Positions 41,160-50,643 of a DNA stretch of 64,000 bases are shown here, piece by piece. The translations under genes and the position numbers were made by a program. The stretch lies in the NCBI GenBank assembly GCA_039105265.1, contig JAPFFF010000003.1:5952001-6016000 (forward strand). Reading direction: 5' to 3'. This stretch comes from Tritrichomonas musculus (lineage: Eukaryota > Parabasalia > Tritrichomonadida > Tritrichomonadidae). Within the stretch, counting starts at the first letter, position 1; the number at the start of each line of letters is the position of its first letter. The notes under the pieces were generated by a model. The model was not told the origin of the DNA, did no database searches, and saw only the letters and a list, made by a program, of their open reading frames with translations.

Positions 41160-41741
41160 ATGGAAGACGTAAAGCTTTTTGGCAAATGGTCTTATTCAGA
41201 CATAGATTTCGATTCACTTGATAAAGCACTCGTTGATTATATCTCAGTTCATGAGAAGCAACAAGTTCTTGTTCCACACACAGCTGGACGTTATCAAAGT
41301 AAACAATTTCATAAAGTTAACTGTCCACTTGTTGAACGTCTTTGTAATTATTTAATGATGCACGGACGTAATACTGGCAAAAAGTTAATGACGATCCGTA
41401 TCGTTCGCCAAGCATTCGAACTTATTAATATTTCAACAGGTCAAAATCCTATTGTTGTCTTCGTTAAAGCAGTTCAAAACTGTGGCGCTCGTGAAGACTC
41501 CACACGTATTGGTGTTGGTGGTACAGTTCGTCGTCAAGCATGCGATGTTTCTCCACTTCGTCGTGTCAACCAAGCATTATCTTTAATCACAGAAGGAGCA
41601 CGTAAATCAGCTTTCAGAAGTTCACGTACTATTTCAGAATGTCTTGCTGATGAACTTTCAAATGCTGCCCTTGATCCACAAAACAGTTATGCTGTTAAGA
41701 AGAAGGATGAACTTGAACGTATTGCTAAATCTAACCGTTAA
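41160..41741 (+). CDS. RPS5: 40S ribosomal protein uS7 (S5)
   Basis: A 193-aa protein. The frame extends two codons upstream only from a TTG, so I use the ATG at 41160. [20 protein letters not shown] and [19 protein letters not shown] match the conserved N-terminal half of eukaryotic S5. [20 protein letters not shown] matches the highly conserved REDSTRIG...[16 protein letters not shown] signature, and the tail ends [11 protein letters not shown] as in other eukaryotes. uS7 sits in the small-subunit head near the exit-site mRNA. Length is close to the human 204 aa. The stop TAA is followed by A (TAAA), the polyadenylation context described for Trichomonas vaginalis. Codons are biased to C-ending forms. 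Confidence 0.96.
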   Translation: MEDVKLFGKWSYSDIDFDSLDKALVDYISVHEKQQVLVPHTAGRYQSKQFHKVNCPLVERLCNYLMMHGRNTGKKLMTIRIVRQAFELINISTGQNPIVVFVKAVQNCGAREDSTRIGVGGTVRRQACDVSPLRRVNQALSLITEGARKSAFRSSRTISECLADELSNAALDPQNSYAVKKKDELERIAKSNR

Positions 41742-41810
41742 ACGACTGCTGATATCATAATTCTTTCCATTTTATATTTTTACTAATAATTTTTCATTTT
41801 TATATTAATT

Positions 41811-41812
<2 letters not shown>

Positions 41813-41846
<34 letters not shown>
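41813..41846. repeat. T34 homopolymer
   Basis: A run of 34 T residues within the 3' flank of the uS7 gene, followed by a C/T-rich stretch up to about 41885. Confidence 0.9.
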
Positions 41847-41940
41847 CCCTTCTTCTTCTCCCCTTATTGCTTCTCCTTTTCCTTAGAAGATGATTTAGAA
41901 TCGATCTTTTTTTATAAAAAAAAGTTTTTTTTTTTTTTAA

Positions 41941-42369
41941 ATGGAAGTAGAAATTGAACAAATTGAAAACGAAACTCAGTTAAAAAATGTTCTTGATATG
42001 TGTTATAGAATTTTGGGAGAGCAATATCGCCAGCATGAAATATATAATTACAATAAATGGCTTGAGCGTTTGAAAAATAAAGAAATATTGATTTTTGCAC
42101 AAAATGAAGGAAAACCAATTAGTGCTGTTCTTGGAAGATCAGAAAATTCAGAAAGTATTATAATTGGTTTTGTTGCATGTGAAAAAAATTATAGAATGAA
42201 AGGAATCACCAAAAAATTAATGAAAAGATTTGAAGAAAGAGCTTTACTTTTCGGGTATAAATATATTACTCTTGGTGCTCAAGAAAATTCATGTGGATTT
42301 TATGAAAAATGCGGTTACCATGTTATAAAAATTATTCATGATCAAAAAATATACCAAAAAGTTTTATGA
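41941..42369 (+). CDS. GNAT-family N-acetyltransferase
   Basis: A 142-aa protein with the GNAT fold elements in order: an N-terminal helix, a beta strand SESIIIGFVACEKNYR, the acetyl-CoA loop RMKGITKKLMKRF (an R..KG.. version of the Q/RxxGxG/A motif), and the C-terminal SCGFYEKCGYHVI, which is the usual F(Y/F)..xGF motif. These enzymes transfer acetyl from acetyl-CoA to amines of proteins, amino sugars or small molecules. Substrate cannot be inferred. Bacteria carry many similar stand-alone GNATs and trichomonads acquired many bacterial genes, so transfer is possible, but the codons here are host-like. It starts 94 bp after the T34 tract. Confidence 0.82.
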   Translation: MEVEIEQIENETQLKNVLDMCYRILGEQYRQHEIYNYNKWLERLKNKEILIFAQNEGKPISAVLGRSENSESIIIGFVACEKNYRMKGITKKLMKRFEERALLFGYKYITLGAQENSCGFYEKCGYHVIKIIHDQKIYQKVL

Positions 42370-42396
42370 CTCAAAAATTTAGAACTACTAGATGTA

Positions 42397-42415
42397 TTCA
42401 ATACATTGTATTGAA
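42397..42415. terminator. short perfect stem-loop after GNAT gene
   Basis: TTCAATACA-T-TGTATTGAA, a 9-bp perfect palindrome 28 bases beyond the stop codon of the GNAT gene. It could fold in the 3' UTR; any role in 3'-end formation is speculation. Confidence 0.4.
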
Positions 42416-42526
42416 TTACCTTGTAATAATTCTTAAAATATAAAGTAACTTAATGAGTTTTTTGATAAACAATCATTTTAAAATAAACCATTTAAAAAGT
42501 TCTGAAAGAAATCTATCTATATTTAA

Positions 42527-44044
42527 ATGACATACGGATATTCTGGCTATTCTGGATATAACTACGGTAAAAATAATTATGGCTGGAATACTAATAAAGT
42601 CACACAACCAAGTAACAGTGTTAATTGCAAAAAATTAAGTCATTCAAGCAACGATACAATTACTCAGCTTGAATTTTCTCGTAAAGGCGAGCCTCTTCTT
42701 GCTGCATCAAGTTGGGATTTTACTATCCGTGTCTGGAAATTTGACTATTGGGACTACCAGAATCCATCCTTTTTAAATGGATACACTGAAACTTCAAATA
42801 ACGCAATTCTCCGATTTTGCTTTGATGAAAATTGCTCTAAAATTTATTTTGGAACGTCAGCTGGTCAACTCAAGATTTTTGATTTTTATCAAAATCAGGG
42901 AACAGGTTTTGGGACTAGCACCGGAACATCGTTTGGTACTGGAACTGGTTTTGGGACTAGCACTGGTTTTAAAACTAACACAGGATTTGGGACTGGAACA
43001 GGATTTGGGACTAGCACTGGGTTTGGCACTGGAACAGGATTTGGAACTAGCACTGGGTTTGGAACTGGTTTTAAAACTACCGGCTTTGGCACAGGAACAA
43101 CAACTGGTACTAATACAACCACTGGATTTGGTAAAACTGGTACAGGTTTTGGCACAGGATTTGGTACATTTGGTAGCACTAATAACAATGTAATACAATT
43201 AATGGTTCCCAACGTACCAAAAAATGCATATGTTCCTTTGCCGCCATCACAATATATTTTTTCTGGTCTCAAATGGAACTCTAAACACAAACTTATTGTG
43301 GCTCTTACCACTCATAAAACAGAAGATAGAGACTATCCTCATTCATGGATAGGATGTGTTGATCCAGATAATAATAACAATAATAGTAATAATAGTTTTC
43401 TTTATGAGTTAGGAAAGATTAAAATTATTAACATAGATACTCGTGACGATATTGCTTGGTTTATTTATATAAATGCTGAAAATGGAACGCCAGGCATTGC
43501 AGCAGTTGATTTAAACACTCTACAAGCCAACCGATCGCTCCCCGATATCAAACCTGTAATGACTCAAATTAGATCAATGCCTACTGCAATAGCTGCTCTT
43601 CCTCACGGTATCTTGGGCTATTTTGTTACAACAATACAAGGATTTGTAGAATTCAATATTCTAAACGGGCAATCGGCAGAGCACTGTTTTTACGATGGTA
43701 TTTATAGAGAAGAAGGTGGCCCAAACAAATGTCAAACCTTTGCTGCAAATTGTGTTGCAGTTTCTCAGGAAGATAGAAAAATTGCTATCGTTTGCAGTAG
43801 AAATGAACTTACAGTTTTCACATTAGAAATGCCACCTCGATATAGAACTATTATTCCTGTGTATGATACTAAATACAGTAAGGAAAATTCAACAATAACC
43901 GCCTGTGCTCTTTCACCAAATGGTGATACTTTTGCAGTTGCATATGGATATGATTGGTCAAAAGGAAGTGAAGAAATGAAAAGATCCAAGCCCACGCCTT
44001 TTATTTGCGTGGGTTCAACCCCAGAAGGACCAGCCGAGCACTAA
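42527..44044 (+). CDS. RAE1: RAE1/GLE2 mRNA-export factor with internal FG repeats
   Basis: A 505-aa WD40 beta-propeller. The RAE1 hallmark [15 protein letters not shown] at about 472-487 matches human [29 protein letters not shown] (about 59-73) is blade 1, as in RAE1 (ASSWDNTVRCWE). [17 protein letters not shown] matches GFALGSIEGRVAIHYI. RAE1 binds the GLEBS motif of Nup98 and helps mRNA leave the nucleus and the spindle form. The unusual feature is that residues about 125-218, between blade 2 and blade 3, are a glycine/threonine-rich tract with 13 FG dipeptides ([12 protein letters not shown] type). Normal RAE1 has no FG repeats; they occur in Nup98 and other channel nucleoporins. The frame is open through the tract and the propeller resumes after it. 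Confidence 0.9.
   Translation: MTYGYSGYSGYNYGKNNYGWNTNKVTQPSNSVNCKKLSHSSNDTITQLEFSRKGEPLLAASSWDFTIRVWKFDYWDYQNPSFLNGYTETSNNAILRFCFDENCSKIYFGTSAGQLKIFDFYQNQGTGFGTSTGTSFGTGTGFGTSTGFKTNTGFGTGTGFGTSTGFGTGTGFGTSTGFGTGFKTTGFGTGTTTGTNTTTGFGKTGTGFGTGFGTFGSTNNNVIQLMVPNVPKNAYVPLPPSQYIFSGLKWNSKHKLIVALTTHKTEDRDYPHSWIGCVDPDNNNNNSNNSFLYELGKIKIINIDTRDDIAWFIYINAENGTPGIAAVDLNTLQANRSLPDIKPVMTQIRSMPTAIAALPHGILGYFVTTIQGFVEFNILNGQSAEHCFYDGIYREEGGPNKCQTFAANCVAVSQEDRKIAIVCSRNELTVFTLEMPPRYRTIIPVYDTKYSKENSTITACALSPNGDTFAVAYGYDWSKGSEEMKRSKPTPFICVGSTPEGPAEH
42899..43180 (+). repeat. FG-coding minisatellite inside RAE1
   Basis: Tandem, irregular repeats of the form GGAACAGGATTTGGGACTAG, coding TGFG units. Because of the short period, several other frames are also open here; only the RAE1 frame fits the flanking domains. 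Expansion by replication slippage is likely. Confidence 0.85.
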
Positions 44045-44333
44045 TATTATTTATTTGTTTTTTTATCTGTCATTAATCCACATATTTTTATATACTCGCT
44101 TAATTTAAAACGTATTAGATATATAAATTAAATTATACATTTATAATATAATCATATTACTTCGATTTTATAATAGAACACTTTTTGAAATTTATATATA
44201 TAAATTGAATTATGTCATTGAATACCTTGTCAAAAGAAGTTGCATTTATCAATTCGCCTACAGAAATACAAACTAAAAACTGTGTAGAAAATGCTCTCCA
44301 ATTAAAAAAAAAAAATGCTTCTTAACTGTAGTT

Positions 44334-44688
44334 TTAAGTTTCTCCTTCCCAAAAAAAATGTAAATCATTCAATATTGAATTAACTCATAGAATAAATAAT
44401 TCAATAGAGCATTTTTCGGAAAAAGTTTTGGTGAAAAATAAAAAAATATGGCCTTAACGATTAAATCTTATTTCATTCAAAATCTTACTGATTTTTTAAT
44501 TCTATGATTTCTATCTGTAAAAAAACAAAATTGATAAGATTTCATAAAAATATTTTTATTCAATCATTTAAAATATATATCTATATAAATTTCATATTTT
44601 AATTCATTTTTAAAAACGATATTTATGTATATATTATTTGTGAAATCTCATTGAATTTAATCTTTTGAATTTGAAAGGAGAACCTTAA
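44334..44688. mobile_element. 355-bp inverted-repeat element, TTAA ends (same family as 50644-50970)
   Basis: The left end reads TTAAGTTTCTCCTTCC (44334-44349). The right end, read in reverse complement, is TTAAGGTTCTCCTTTC. These are 14 of 16 identical. About 55 bases of the right arm align with the left arm of the element at 50644 (AATTCAATGAGAT(T/C)TCACAAAT in both), in opposite orientation. There is no coding capacity. It ends 73 bp before the start of the TBC-like gene, so it may have brought or displaced promoter sequence. Confidence 0.55.
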
Positions 44689-44761
44689 ATTTCAGAACTT
44701 TTTACATACAATTTTTCATAAAGATCATTGAAATTTTTAAACATATAATTAATTATCTGTA

Positions 44762-46117
44762 ATGCAGCAATGGATGGAATGTCTTGTTCATATTTTTACG
44801 ACTGAAAATCATGCCATTGCCGTTAACTTGGTCATGAAAATTGAAAGCGGGGAAGTTATAATTGAATTTTGGAATGATAAAGAATTAATTACAAAAGACC
44901 GCCTTTTTCAATATAATTCATTACGCCTTGATGAAGTTGATCAGAAAAAGTGTACCTTGCAATCAGCATCTCTTAACCGAATTATCATTTTTCAGAAAGA
45001 GCCAGACTTATCAAAATTTTTATCACTTCTTTCTAAGCACGGGATTTTAACTCCTTTAACGTTCGACCAATATTCATTTGTTATAAGCAGGCCGCCTAAT
45101 GGTCAAATAAATTTATTTGATATAGTCGGTGCAATTCGTAATACATTCAAAGGCGAAAACGAAAATTATAAAGCTCGTCCTGTTGATGGTTTTATATATG
45201 GCACTATAGAACCGCAACTTCCCTCATCACAATTAGCTCGTTTTACCATAGAAGATGCTAAAACAGCAAAATTAGAATCATTGCTATTTTCTACTTTACA
45301 AATTCCAATTGAATCATATTCAATCATTGTCAGCAGACTTCTTAAGGTTGAAAACATAAATGATAAAATGTCAGACTTGATGAAGCTTAAAAAGCAATGG
45401 GAGTTGATTACTTCTGCAGAATGGAAACATAATTGTGATCTTCGTATTTTTGTACATGACGTAGAAGAATGGATTGAAAGAAATCACCGACTATACTCTT
45501 TTGAGTCTCACTGTAAATTATTATTTAATATTGCAATTACGCTTTTTACTGATAAATTTGGCAGTTTAAAATTTAGCAACCAGCTGATGTTTATCATTCG
45601 ACTTGTTTCATACGTTTTCATTTCAGATAATGTCAAAGAAGATAATTTCATAGCAAACAACGGGGAAGGTTTAACTTTTGAAGAGGCAGAAAATATGATA
45701 TATTGGCATGTGAAAAGTCTCTGGCAAAAATTAAATGAATCAAAAAATTCACCTTTACAAGAGTCTCTTTCGATCCGTACCGCATTATCTGGTATTTCAT
45801 CTTCAACACTTGAAATGTTAAATGATAGAGGTTTAACATCACTAGATTTTACTTTTCAAGACGCTGATATCTTCTTTTCATCTGGTAAAAAAAGATCAGA
45901 AATGTTAATGATGCTTACTGCTGCAATTGCATCAAATGATTTTAATGGATTTAGAAAGAATGGAATTATTGCCTCTCTAGTTTTACTTCAGGAAAGACTT
46001 CAAACGATAAATGATGTTGGTTTGTTTAGTAACAGTTATTCAATTGAATTAAGAAAACTAGATTCAAGACTTCTTCTTTATAATATTGAACGATTGTTCG
46101 CATCAGAAAATCATTAA
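44762..46117 (+). CDS. degenerate TBC-like (Rab-GAP-related) protein
   Basis: A 451-aa protein. Residues about 1-125 form a PH-like N-terminal domain ending KFLSLLSKHGILTPLTFDQYSF, the same layout as the N-terminus of the 599-aa TBC protein at 60618 (FFQQLLIHGIAAP) and of Gyp7/TBC1D15-type RabGAPs. The rest is helical and spaced like a TBC domain (LRIFVHDVEEWIERNHRLYSF, AENMIYWHVKSLWQKL). However, the catalytic arginine finger (IxxDxxRT) and glutamine finger (YxQGMND) are absent, so it should lack GAP activity. It could act as a Rab effector or scaffold. The family call is by layout and is uncertain. Confidence 0.55.
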   Translation: MQQWMECLVHIFTTENHAIAVNLVMKIESGEVIIEFWNDKELITKDRLFQYNSLRLDEVDQKKCTLQSASLNRIIIFQKEPDLSKFLSLLSKHGILTPLTFDQYSFVISRPPNGQINLFDIVGAIRNTFKGENENYKARPVDGFIYGTIEPQLPSSQLARFTIEDAKTAKLESLLFSTLQIPIESYSIIVSRLLKVENINDKMSDLMKLKKQWELITSAEWKHNCDLRIFVHDVEEWIERNHRLYSFESHCKLLFNIAITLFTDKFGSLKFSNQLMFIIRLVSYVFISDNVKEDNFIANNGEGLTFEEAENMIYWHVKSLWQKLNESKNSPLQESLSIRTALSGISSSTLEMLNDRGLTSLDFTFQDADIFFSSGKKRSEMLMMLTAAIASNDFNGFRKNGIIASLVLLQERLQTINDVGLFSNSYSIELRKLDSRLLLYNIERLFASENH

Positions 46118-46416
46118 TTTTATTGTTTTTATAATTATATATACATTTATAGAGATTCATAAATTTTTATAGAAAATTATTTTTTATTAATATTTTTTAT
46201 AATAAGTCTTTGGTGATTTCTTATTAGTATATTATTTATGCCAATCTTTCTAAAATAAGAAAATTGAAATATCTAATTCATCGTAGTTATAAAAGAGCAA
46301 GGAAAATCTTCTTATTTCAATAAATTAAAAAAGAAAAATGCTTAAAATAATGATTTCATTAAAAAAATATTTATGATATCTATAAATAAATCAAATAATA
46401 TAAAAAATAATAATTT

Positions 46417-46866
46417 TCATTTATCAGAAAGTATTTGGGCGTCATGATCATCTATTGGTAAACCAATTCCAACCCCTTCTTTCTCTTGATGGACTAAAGA
46501 TGACAAAGAGTCAACTTCAATAAAAATACCAATTTGTTGAGTTCTCTGTCGAAAAACGTACTGAAGTTCTGCTATTCTCCTTTGGCAGATTGATGATGCA
46601 GTAATAGCGCTCTCCCAATAATCGATGCATTCTTCAATCCATGGAAGAGCTTGAGCAAGAGATTCTGGATTTCGTTGTATATAGTCTGTAAATGTGCGAA
46701 GAAAATCATTGATTAATGATGGCTGCATTGCGTGAATCAAATCTGAGATGAGTGTATCTGAAAACTTACGTAATATAAATGTGACTAAAGAGTCATCGCC
46801 ACTTTTTAGGGCTTGTTCAAAAATTTGAAAACTTCCTGATAATGGGTGATCTTCTGATTCTTCCAT
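46417..46866 (-). CDS. Utp12-domain protein
   Basis: A 149-aa protein that is nearly all one helical domain resembling the Utp12 C-terminal domain of small-subunit processome proteins: FQIFEQALKSGDDSLVTFIL, then ISDLIHAMQPSLINDFLRTF, YIQRNPESLAQALPWIEECI and DYWESAITASS. In yeast and human, Utp12-family proteins (Utp4, Utp5, Utp12 and WDR43-like) have WD40 propellers in front of this domain and act in 18S rRNA maturation. Here the propeller is absent, so it is either a stand-alone domain or a truncated paralog. Upstream (minus strand) there is no propeller coding frame within 700 bp. The call is based on pattern alone. Confidence 0.5.
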   Translation of the reverse strand: MEESEDHPLSGSFQIFEQALKSGDDSLVTFILRKFSDTLISDLIHAMQPSLINDFLRTFTDYIQRNPESLAQALPWIEECIDYWESAITASSICQRRIAELQYVFRQRTQQIGIFIEVDSLSSLVHQEKEGVGIGLPIDDHDAQILSDK

Positions 46867-47078
46867 TTAAATTACAATCTGGACGATAGATCTATTCAAA
46901 TAAAATTTAGTATGACCAAAACATATGAGATTAATATTTCTTCGCTTTTTTGCGTCTACCTTAATATAAATATTTACATTAATCTAAAATTAAAATGAAA
47001 TTAAAGATTAATAAAAAGTTGCCTTTGAAAAATAAAAATATTTATCTTTAAATATAAATATTTTGTCCTTTCAAATTT

Positions 47079-47154
47079 GAGAGCTCTAGCTTAGAGGTTA
47101 AATTAATTTGAAGCTAAAGTATTGAGTTCGAAACTAAACCTCTTTGCTTTTTTT
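47079..47154 (+). other. degenerate tRNA-like (A box / B box) element
   Basis: A perfect A-box match, TAGCTTAGAGG (47087-47097), is followed 27 bases later by a B-box-like GAGTTCGAAAC (47124-47134) and a T7 run (47148-47154), the layout of a Pol III gene. The folded cloverleaf is poor: four or six of seven acceptor pairs depending on register, a weak anticodon stem, and an A in place of U33. It is therefore a decayed tRNA or tRNA-derived relic rather than a working gene. AGAGGTT (47093-47099) and AACCTCT (47137-47143) also form a 7-bp inverted repeat. Confidence 0.35.
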
Positions 47155-47165
47155 GTTATTTTTTT

Positions 47166-47293
47166 AAATTATGTAATTACGTTTCATTTCGGCAATTTTT
47201 ACATTTTAATACGTCCTTTCATTGAATTTTATAAAATCCCAAATATGTCCGAAGGGTAATTTGTTACCGAAATGAAACGTAATTACATAATTT
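47166..47293. mobile_element. 128-bp inverted-repeat element (MITE)
   Basis: The arms are a perfect 27-bp inverted repeat: 47166-47192 and 47267-47293, with TGTAATTACGTTTCATTTCG in the left arm. If the outer AAATTA is set aside, the element is flanked by TA on both sides, matching the target preference of Tc1/mariner-type transposases. The 74-bp interior carries no coding sequence. Perfect arms suggest recent activity or a functional hairpin. It begins 12 bp after the T7 of the tRNA-like relic. Confidence 0.75.
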
Positions 47294-47591
47294 ATTGTTT
47301 ACTCAGGAAATATAGATTACAAAGGTATAGAGGACTATAATTATAGAGCAAAAAAAATATTTGAATTTTTATAAAAAAAAAAAAAACATGGAAAAAAAAT
47401 AATATGATTATTTGTCGTGGGCTTTTAATGCAAATTTTTTTATAATAAAAGCGCACAAAGATGAATTTATTACTGCATTATTCTGAATTGATTGATATCT
47501 ATTAATAAATATAGAATTATCGATGTAACACTAAATTAATATTTGTAATACATGAATTACTTTTTGCATTTTGAGTAAAAGATTATAACTC

Positions 47592-48266
47592 TTATAAATT
47601 TAAAAAAGCATTAGTCATAAAATCAGAATTAGTTTTTGACTCGTTAGCTTCAAAAGAAACTCTACTTAAAACATTAAGTATATCTTGTAGTAAAAATGAA
47701 TTTTGAAGATATCCATATTTGCTTATTGCATATCGAACTGTATCATTTTCTGAAAAACCTTTTTCTCTGTAAGTTTTCACTTCTTTCATTGCATTAATCA
47801 ACGAAATTAATATAGGATCATTTGAATTTAATCTTGTTCGTATATTATTCCAAGATTTTAAAGCGGTCTCTTCGTCAACATCAACATAACTAATTGGATT
47901 TTCAATAGGTGGATTATAATAATTCTGCGGTGGAATTTGAGGTATAATTTCTTTATTTGGCCTTTTTTCTATATTTATCCATAAATTTGGATCATAATTT
48001 CCATTAGGAAACCCGAAAAAATTTGCTCTTTTGTCAATACCAATTATCCTTTTTAAACACTTATATTTTACGAATGGTGATATTTTGGTCACTGATAAAA
48101 TCATTCTAACATAGTCATAACATTTCGTTTTTATTTCTTTGTAAAGTTCATGATCGTTTAATTTGATATAATTTTCAATTTCATGAGTTGTCATCGGTCT
48201 ACCATAATTTTCGATTGCTTCGGCTGCGATTGCACGTACTCGATTGCTTGTTATTGAAGATTCCAT
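47592..48266 (-). CDS. unknown 224-aa protein, winged-helix-like N-terminus
   Basis: A 224-aa protein. Residues about 8-75 look like a small helix-turn-helix or winged-helix fold: RVRAIAAEAIENYGRPMTTH, where the G-R-P-(M/L)-(T/S)-x-x-E-I pattern resembles HARE-HTH-type modules, then ELYKEIKTKCYDYVRMIL and KISPFVKYKCLKR. The remainder is proline/asparagine-rich and then helical (NDPILISLINAMKEVKTYREK, YGYLQNSFLLQDIL). DNA or chromatin binding is plausible; function is unknown. It is divergent from the Myb gene over 869 bp. Confidence 0.7.
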   Translation of the reverse strand: MESSITSNRVRAIAAEAIENYGRPMTTHEIENYIKLNDHELYKEIKTKCYDYVRMILSVTKISPFVKYKCLKRIIGIDKRANFFGFPNGNYDPNLWINIEKRPNKEIIPQIPPQNYYNPPIENPISYVDVDEETALKSWNNIRTRLNSNDPILISLINAMKEVKTYREKGFSENDTVRYAISKYGYLQNSFLLQDILNVLSRVSFEANESKTNSDFMTNAFLNL

Positions 48267-49135
48267 TTGCTTTATAACAATTGAATATACAAATGAAATG
48301 ATTTTATTATCATTTTCCTATCAATTTGAAATGGTTATAATTTCAAAGATTGGTAATTCAAAAAGTTTTATTCAATTTAAAACTATCGGCCGATATGTTT
48401 TCAATTTATTATTATTATTTTTTCAATTTCAAAGATTTTTCAATTATTGAATGATACTCAATACAAAGGAAGATTTTATTATCGATATAAAGTTAATTCA
48501 ATGGATGAAATTGAATTTTTTTCTTTACTCTACATTTAAAAAACTTTTCAATATTGTGGTGATGAAAATGAGTATCAATCAAATGAAAATAAATGAATCT
48601 TTTGACATGATTGATAATGATTTTCAATAGGATTGATATATGCATAAGCACATTTATATATCATGGATTTATAATTATTGTTAATATAAATGCAAATATA
48701 AATTCATAATATTGTAATTTTATTCTTTGAATGCATAAATATCAATGAGTAATTTCATTTATATCATGAAAAAGATAGTTTATTTGGAAAAAGAATAATG
48801 AAATTTATTATAAATCAAAATAATTATAAAAATACTAATAAGGTGCATTTTGTATTAAGTATATTATGAATAGCCTCATTGGTAAATAAGGTATGATTTA
48901 TTAATCTCAAGCTTACGATAAATTTGACATAATTTTCCAGTATCTAAAGAAAAAGTTTTATTAATAATTGAAAATTTCTGAACATTAAAAATTAGATACT
49001 TTTTGATAATTTGTATTTGTGAGAGATGTAACGTGCTCGATTGAAAAAGTTTAACTCTCTATTTAAAAGGTTGTTTGATTTTTATATAAAATTATTTTTC
49101 TTTCAAAAATTCAATAAAAACAAATAAAAAATAAT
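48267..49135. other. gene-free divergent spacer
   Basis: 869 bp between the minus-strand winged-helix-like gene and the Myb gene. GATTGAAAAAGTTTAACTC (about 49040-49058) is a recurrent upstream motif about 85 bases before the Myb ATG. There is a 68-codon frame at 48244-48450 with no coding character. Otherwise AT-rich and featureless. Confidence 0.45.
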
Positions 49136-50488
49136 ATGGGCAAGAAATGGACTTATGAAGAAGATCAAAAGCTAATCGAATTGCATAAGCAATATGGAAA
49201 GCAATGGGGTGTTATTGCTCAACATATTAAAACAAGAACAGCATCTCAAGTTGCAGCGAGATGGGAAAAATGTTTAGATCCCGCTTTAACTAAAGGTCCA
49301 TTTACTCAAGAAGAAGATCAATTGATAATTGATTATGTTAAACAAAATGGTCCTCAAAATTGGCCAGGTTTATGTGAACTTTTAAAAAACAGAAGTCCAA
49401 AGCAATGTCGTGAAAGATGGTTTAACCATTTGGATCCAAATATTATATCAAAGCCATGGACATCAGAAGAAGATGCATTAATTTTTAACTCAATAAGTAA
49501 ATATGGGAAAAAATGGTCAATTATTGCAAAATTCCTTCCTGGGCGAACTGACAATGCAATAAAAAATAGATGGAATTCATCAATATCTAAAAGAATTATT
49601 TTTTGTCCAAACGGGATTAAAAAATTGGGGCCTGACCTATCAAAACGTAGATCATGTATATCGCAACAAAATTATTTGCAAGCCCAAAAAAGTAATGATT
49701 TAATTAAATTACAATTAAATGAATGTAATAATTGTTCACCAGGAATGAACTTCGCACAGCAAAATCTTTTCACACAAAAAAATCCTCAAATTCCAGGTGC
49801 AAATAATGTTGGATTGATTCAACCAATAAATTCATTACCATCTTTAAGTCATCCTCAAAATATGAATTCTGTATCAAACCTTCAATTTATAAATAATTTG
49901 AATATTAATAACAATATGCAGTCTACAATTATAGAATCACATAATCAGATTGATTCTAAAAATATTCATCAGAAAAGAAAGCGAAATCAAAAAAAGCAAT
50001 CTTCAATTCCAAGTCAACCAGAAAAGGATCAACAATTTATTGCTTCAAATTCTATCATCCAATTTCAAGAACAAGAGAGTAAACCAATTCCACATTTTAA
50101 GCGGGAAGCAGCTGGAATGCAGCTTCATCCTATTATTACAAATGATATTTCAGCAGAAATTACTAATTTCAATCTAAATAGTATTCCTCAACCTCCTGCA
50201 TTTATCTCTCCCGTTTCTACGAACAATATAAATGATAACGGGAAAATTGATATACCGACTGACACTTCTGTACTAAATGATAATAATAATTTTTCGTCTA
50301 TAACTGAAAATCAACAAACTTCTTCACCGTTTCCCAATTTCTCTCTTTTTTCACCTAAGTCAACCAATTTTTCTTTTTCTCCCATCCAAACTGATAATGG
50401 TGGATTTTCATTTGGTTCAAGCGGATCGATTACACCTGTCTTTTCACCTTTTGGTGGTCATAATTGGAATGCGGATGTTTTTAAATAA
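49136..50488 (+). CDS. three-repeat (R1R2R3) Myb transcription factor
   Basis: A 450-aa protein. Three Myb/SANT repeats occupy about residues 2-50, 54-103 and 106-153. The usual tryptophans are visible in KKWTYEEDQKLIEL..WGVIAQHI, GPFTQEEDQLIIDYV..NWPGLC and KPWTSEEDALIFNSI..KKWSIIAKFL; the first tryptophan of R2 is F, as is common. R3 carries GRTDNAIKNRWN, the recognition helix of c-Myb. The remaining 300 residues are N/Q/S/P-rich low complexity. In trichomonads Myb proteins bind Myb-recognition elements and the M3 core-promoter element. Whether this one does cannot be told from sequence. Confidence 0.9.
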   Translation: MGKKWTYEEDQKLIELHKQYGKQWGVIAQHIKTRTASQVAARWEKCLDPALTKGPFTQEEDQLIIDYVKQNGPQNWPGLCELLKNRSPKQCRERWFNHLDPNIISKPWTSEEDALIFNSISKYGKKWSIIAKFLPGRTDNAIKNRWNSSISKRIIFCPNGIKKLGPDLSKRRSCISQQNYLQAQKSNDLIKLQLNECNNCSPGMNFAQQNLFTQKNPQIPGANNVGLIQPINSLPSLSHPQNMNSVSNLQFINNLNINNNMQSTIIESHNQIDSKNIHQKRKRNQKKQSSIPSQPEKDQQFIASNSIIQFQEQESKPIPHFKREAAGMQLHPIITNDISAEITNFNLNSIPQPPAFISPVSTNNINDNGKIDIPTDTSVLNDNNNFSSITENQQTSSPFPNFSLFSPKSTNFSFSPIQTDNGGFSFGSSGSITPVFSPFGGHNWNADVFK

Positions 50489-50524
50489 TAAACAAGCCTA
50501 TCAATAAATGCATGATTTAATATA

Positions 50525-50593
50525 TCAAAAAGTTATATCTCTTAAGTGATATGAAAGAATTCAAAGTGAAATCAAAGAGTTATAACTTTTTGA
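50525..50593. terminator. inverted repeat after the Myb gene
   Basis: TCAAAAAGTTATA (50525-50537) and its exact reverse complement TATAACTTTTTGA (50581-50593), with partial pairing continuing inward (TCTCTT/AAGAGT). It starts 37 bases after the stop codon, so it would lie in the 3' UTR of the Myb mRNA. Function unknown. Confidence 0.5.
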
Positions 50594-50643
50594 GATACTT
50601 ATTGTTTATTTTTTCAATGAATTAGGATTTTAAAATTTTTTTG

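Larger units (their letters stand above)
46867..47591. other. gene-free region with tRNA-like relic and short transposon
   Basis: 725 bp between two minus-strand genes. It contains the tRNA-like element at 47079-47154 and the 128-bp inverted repeat at 47166-47293. Otherwise it is AT-rich and featureless. Confidence 0.5.

Noticed and set aside
42777-43311. Open frames in two other frames on both strands over the RAE1 repeat tract
   Set aside because: They arise from the short period of the FG-coding repeat; only the RAE1 frame continues into conserved propeller sequence on both sides.
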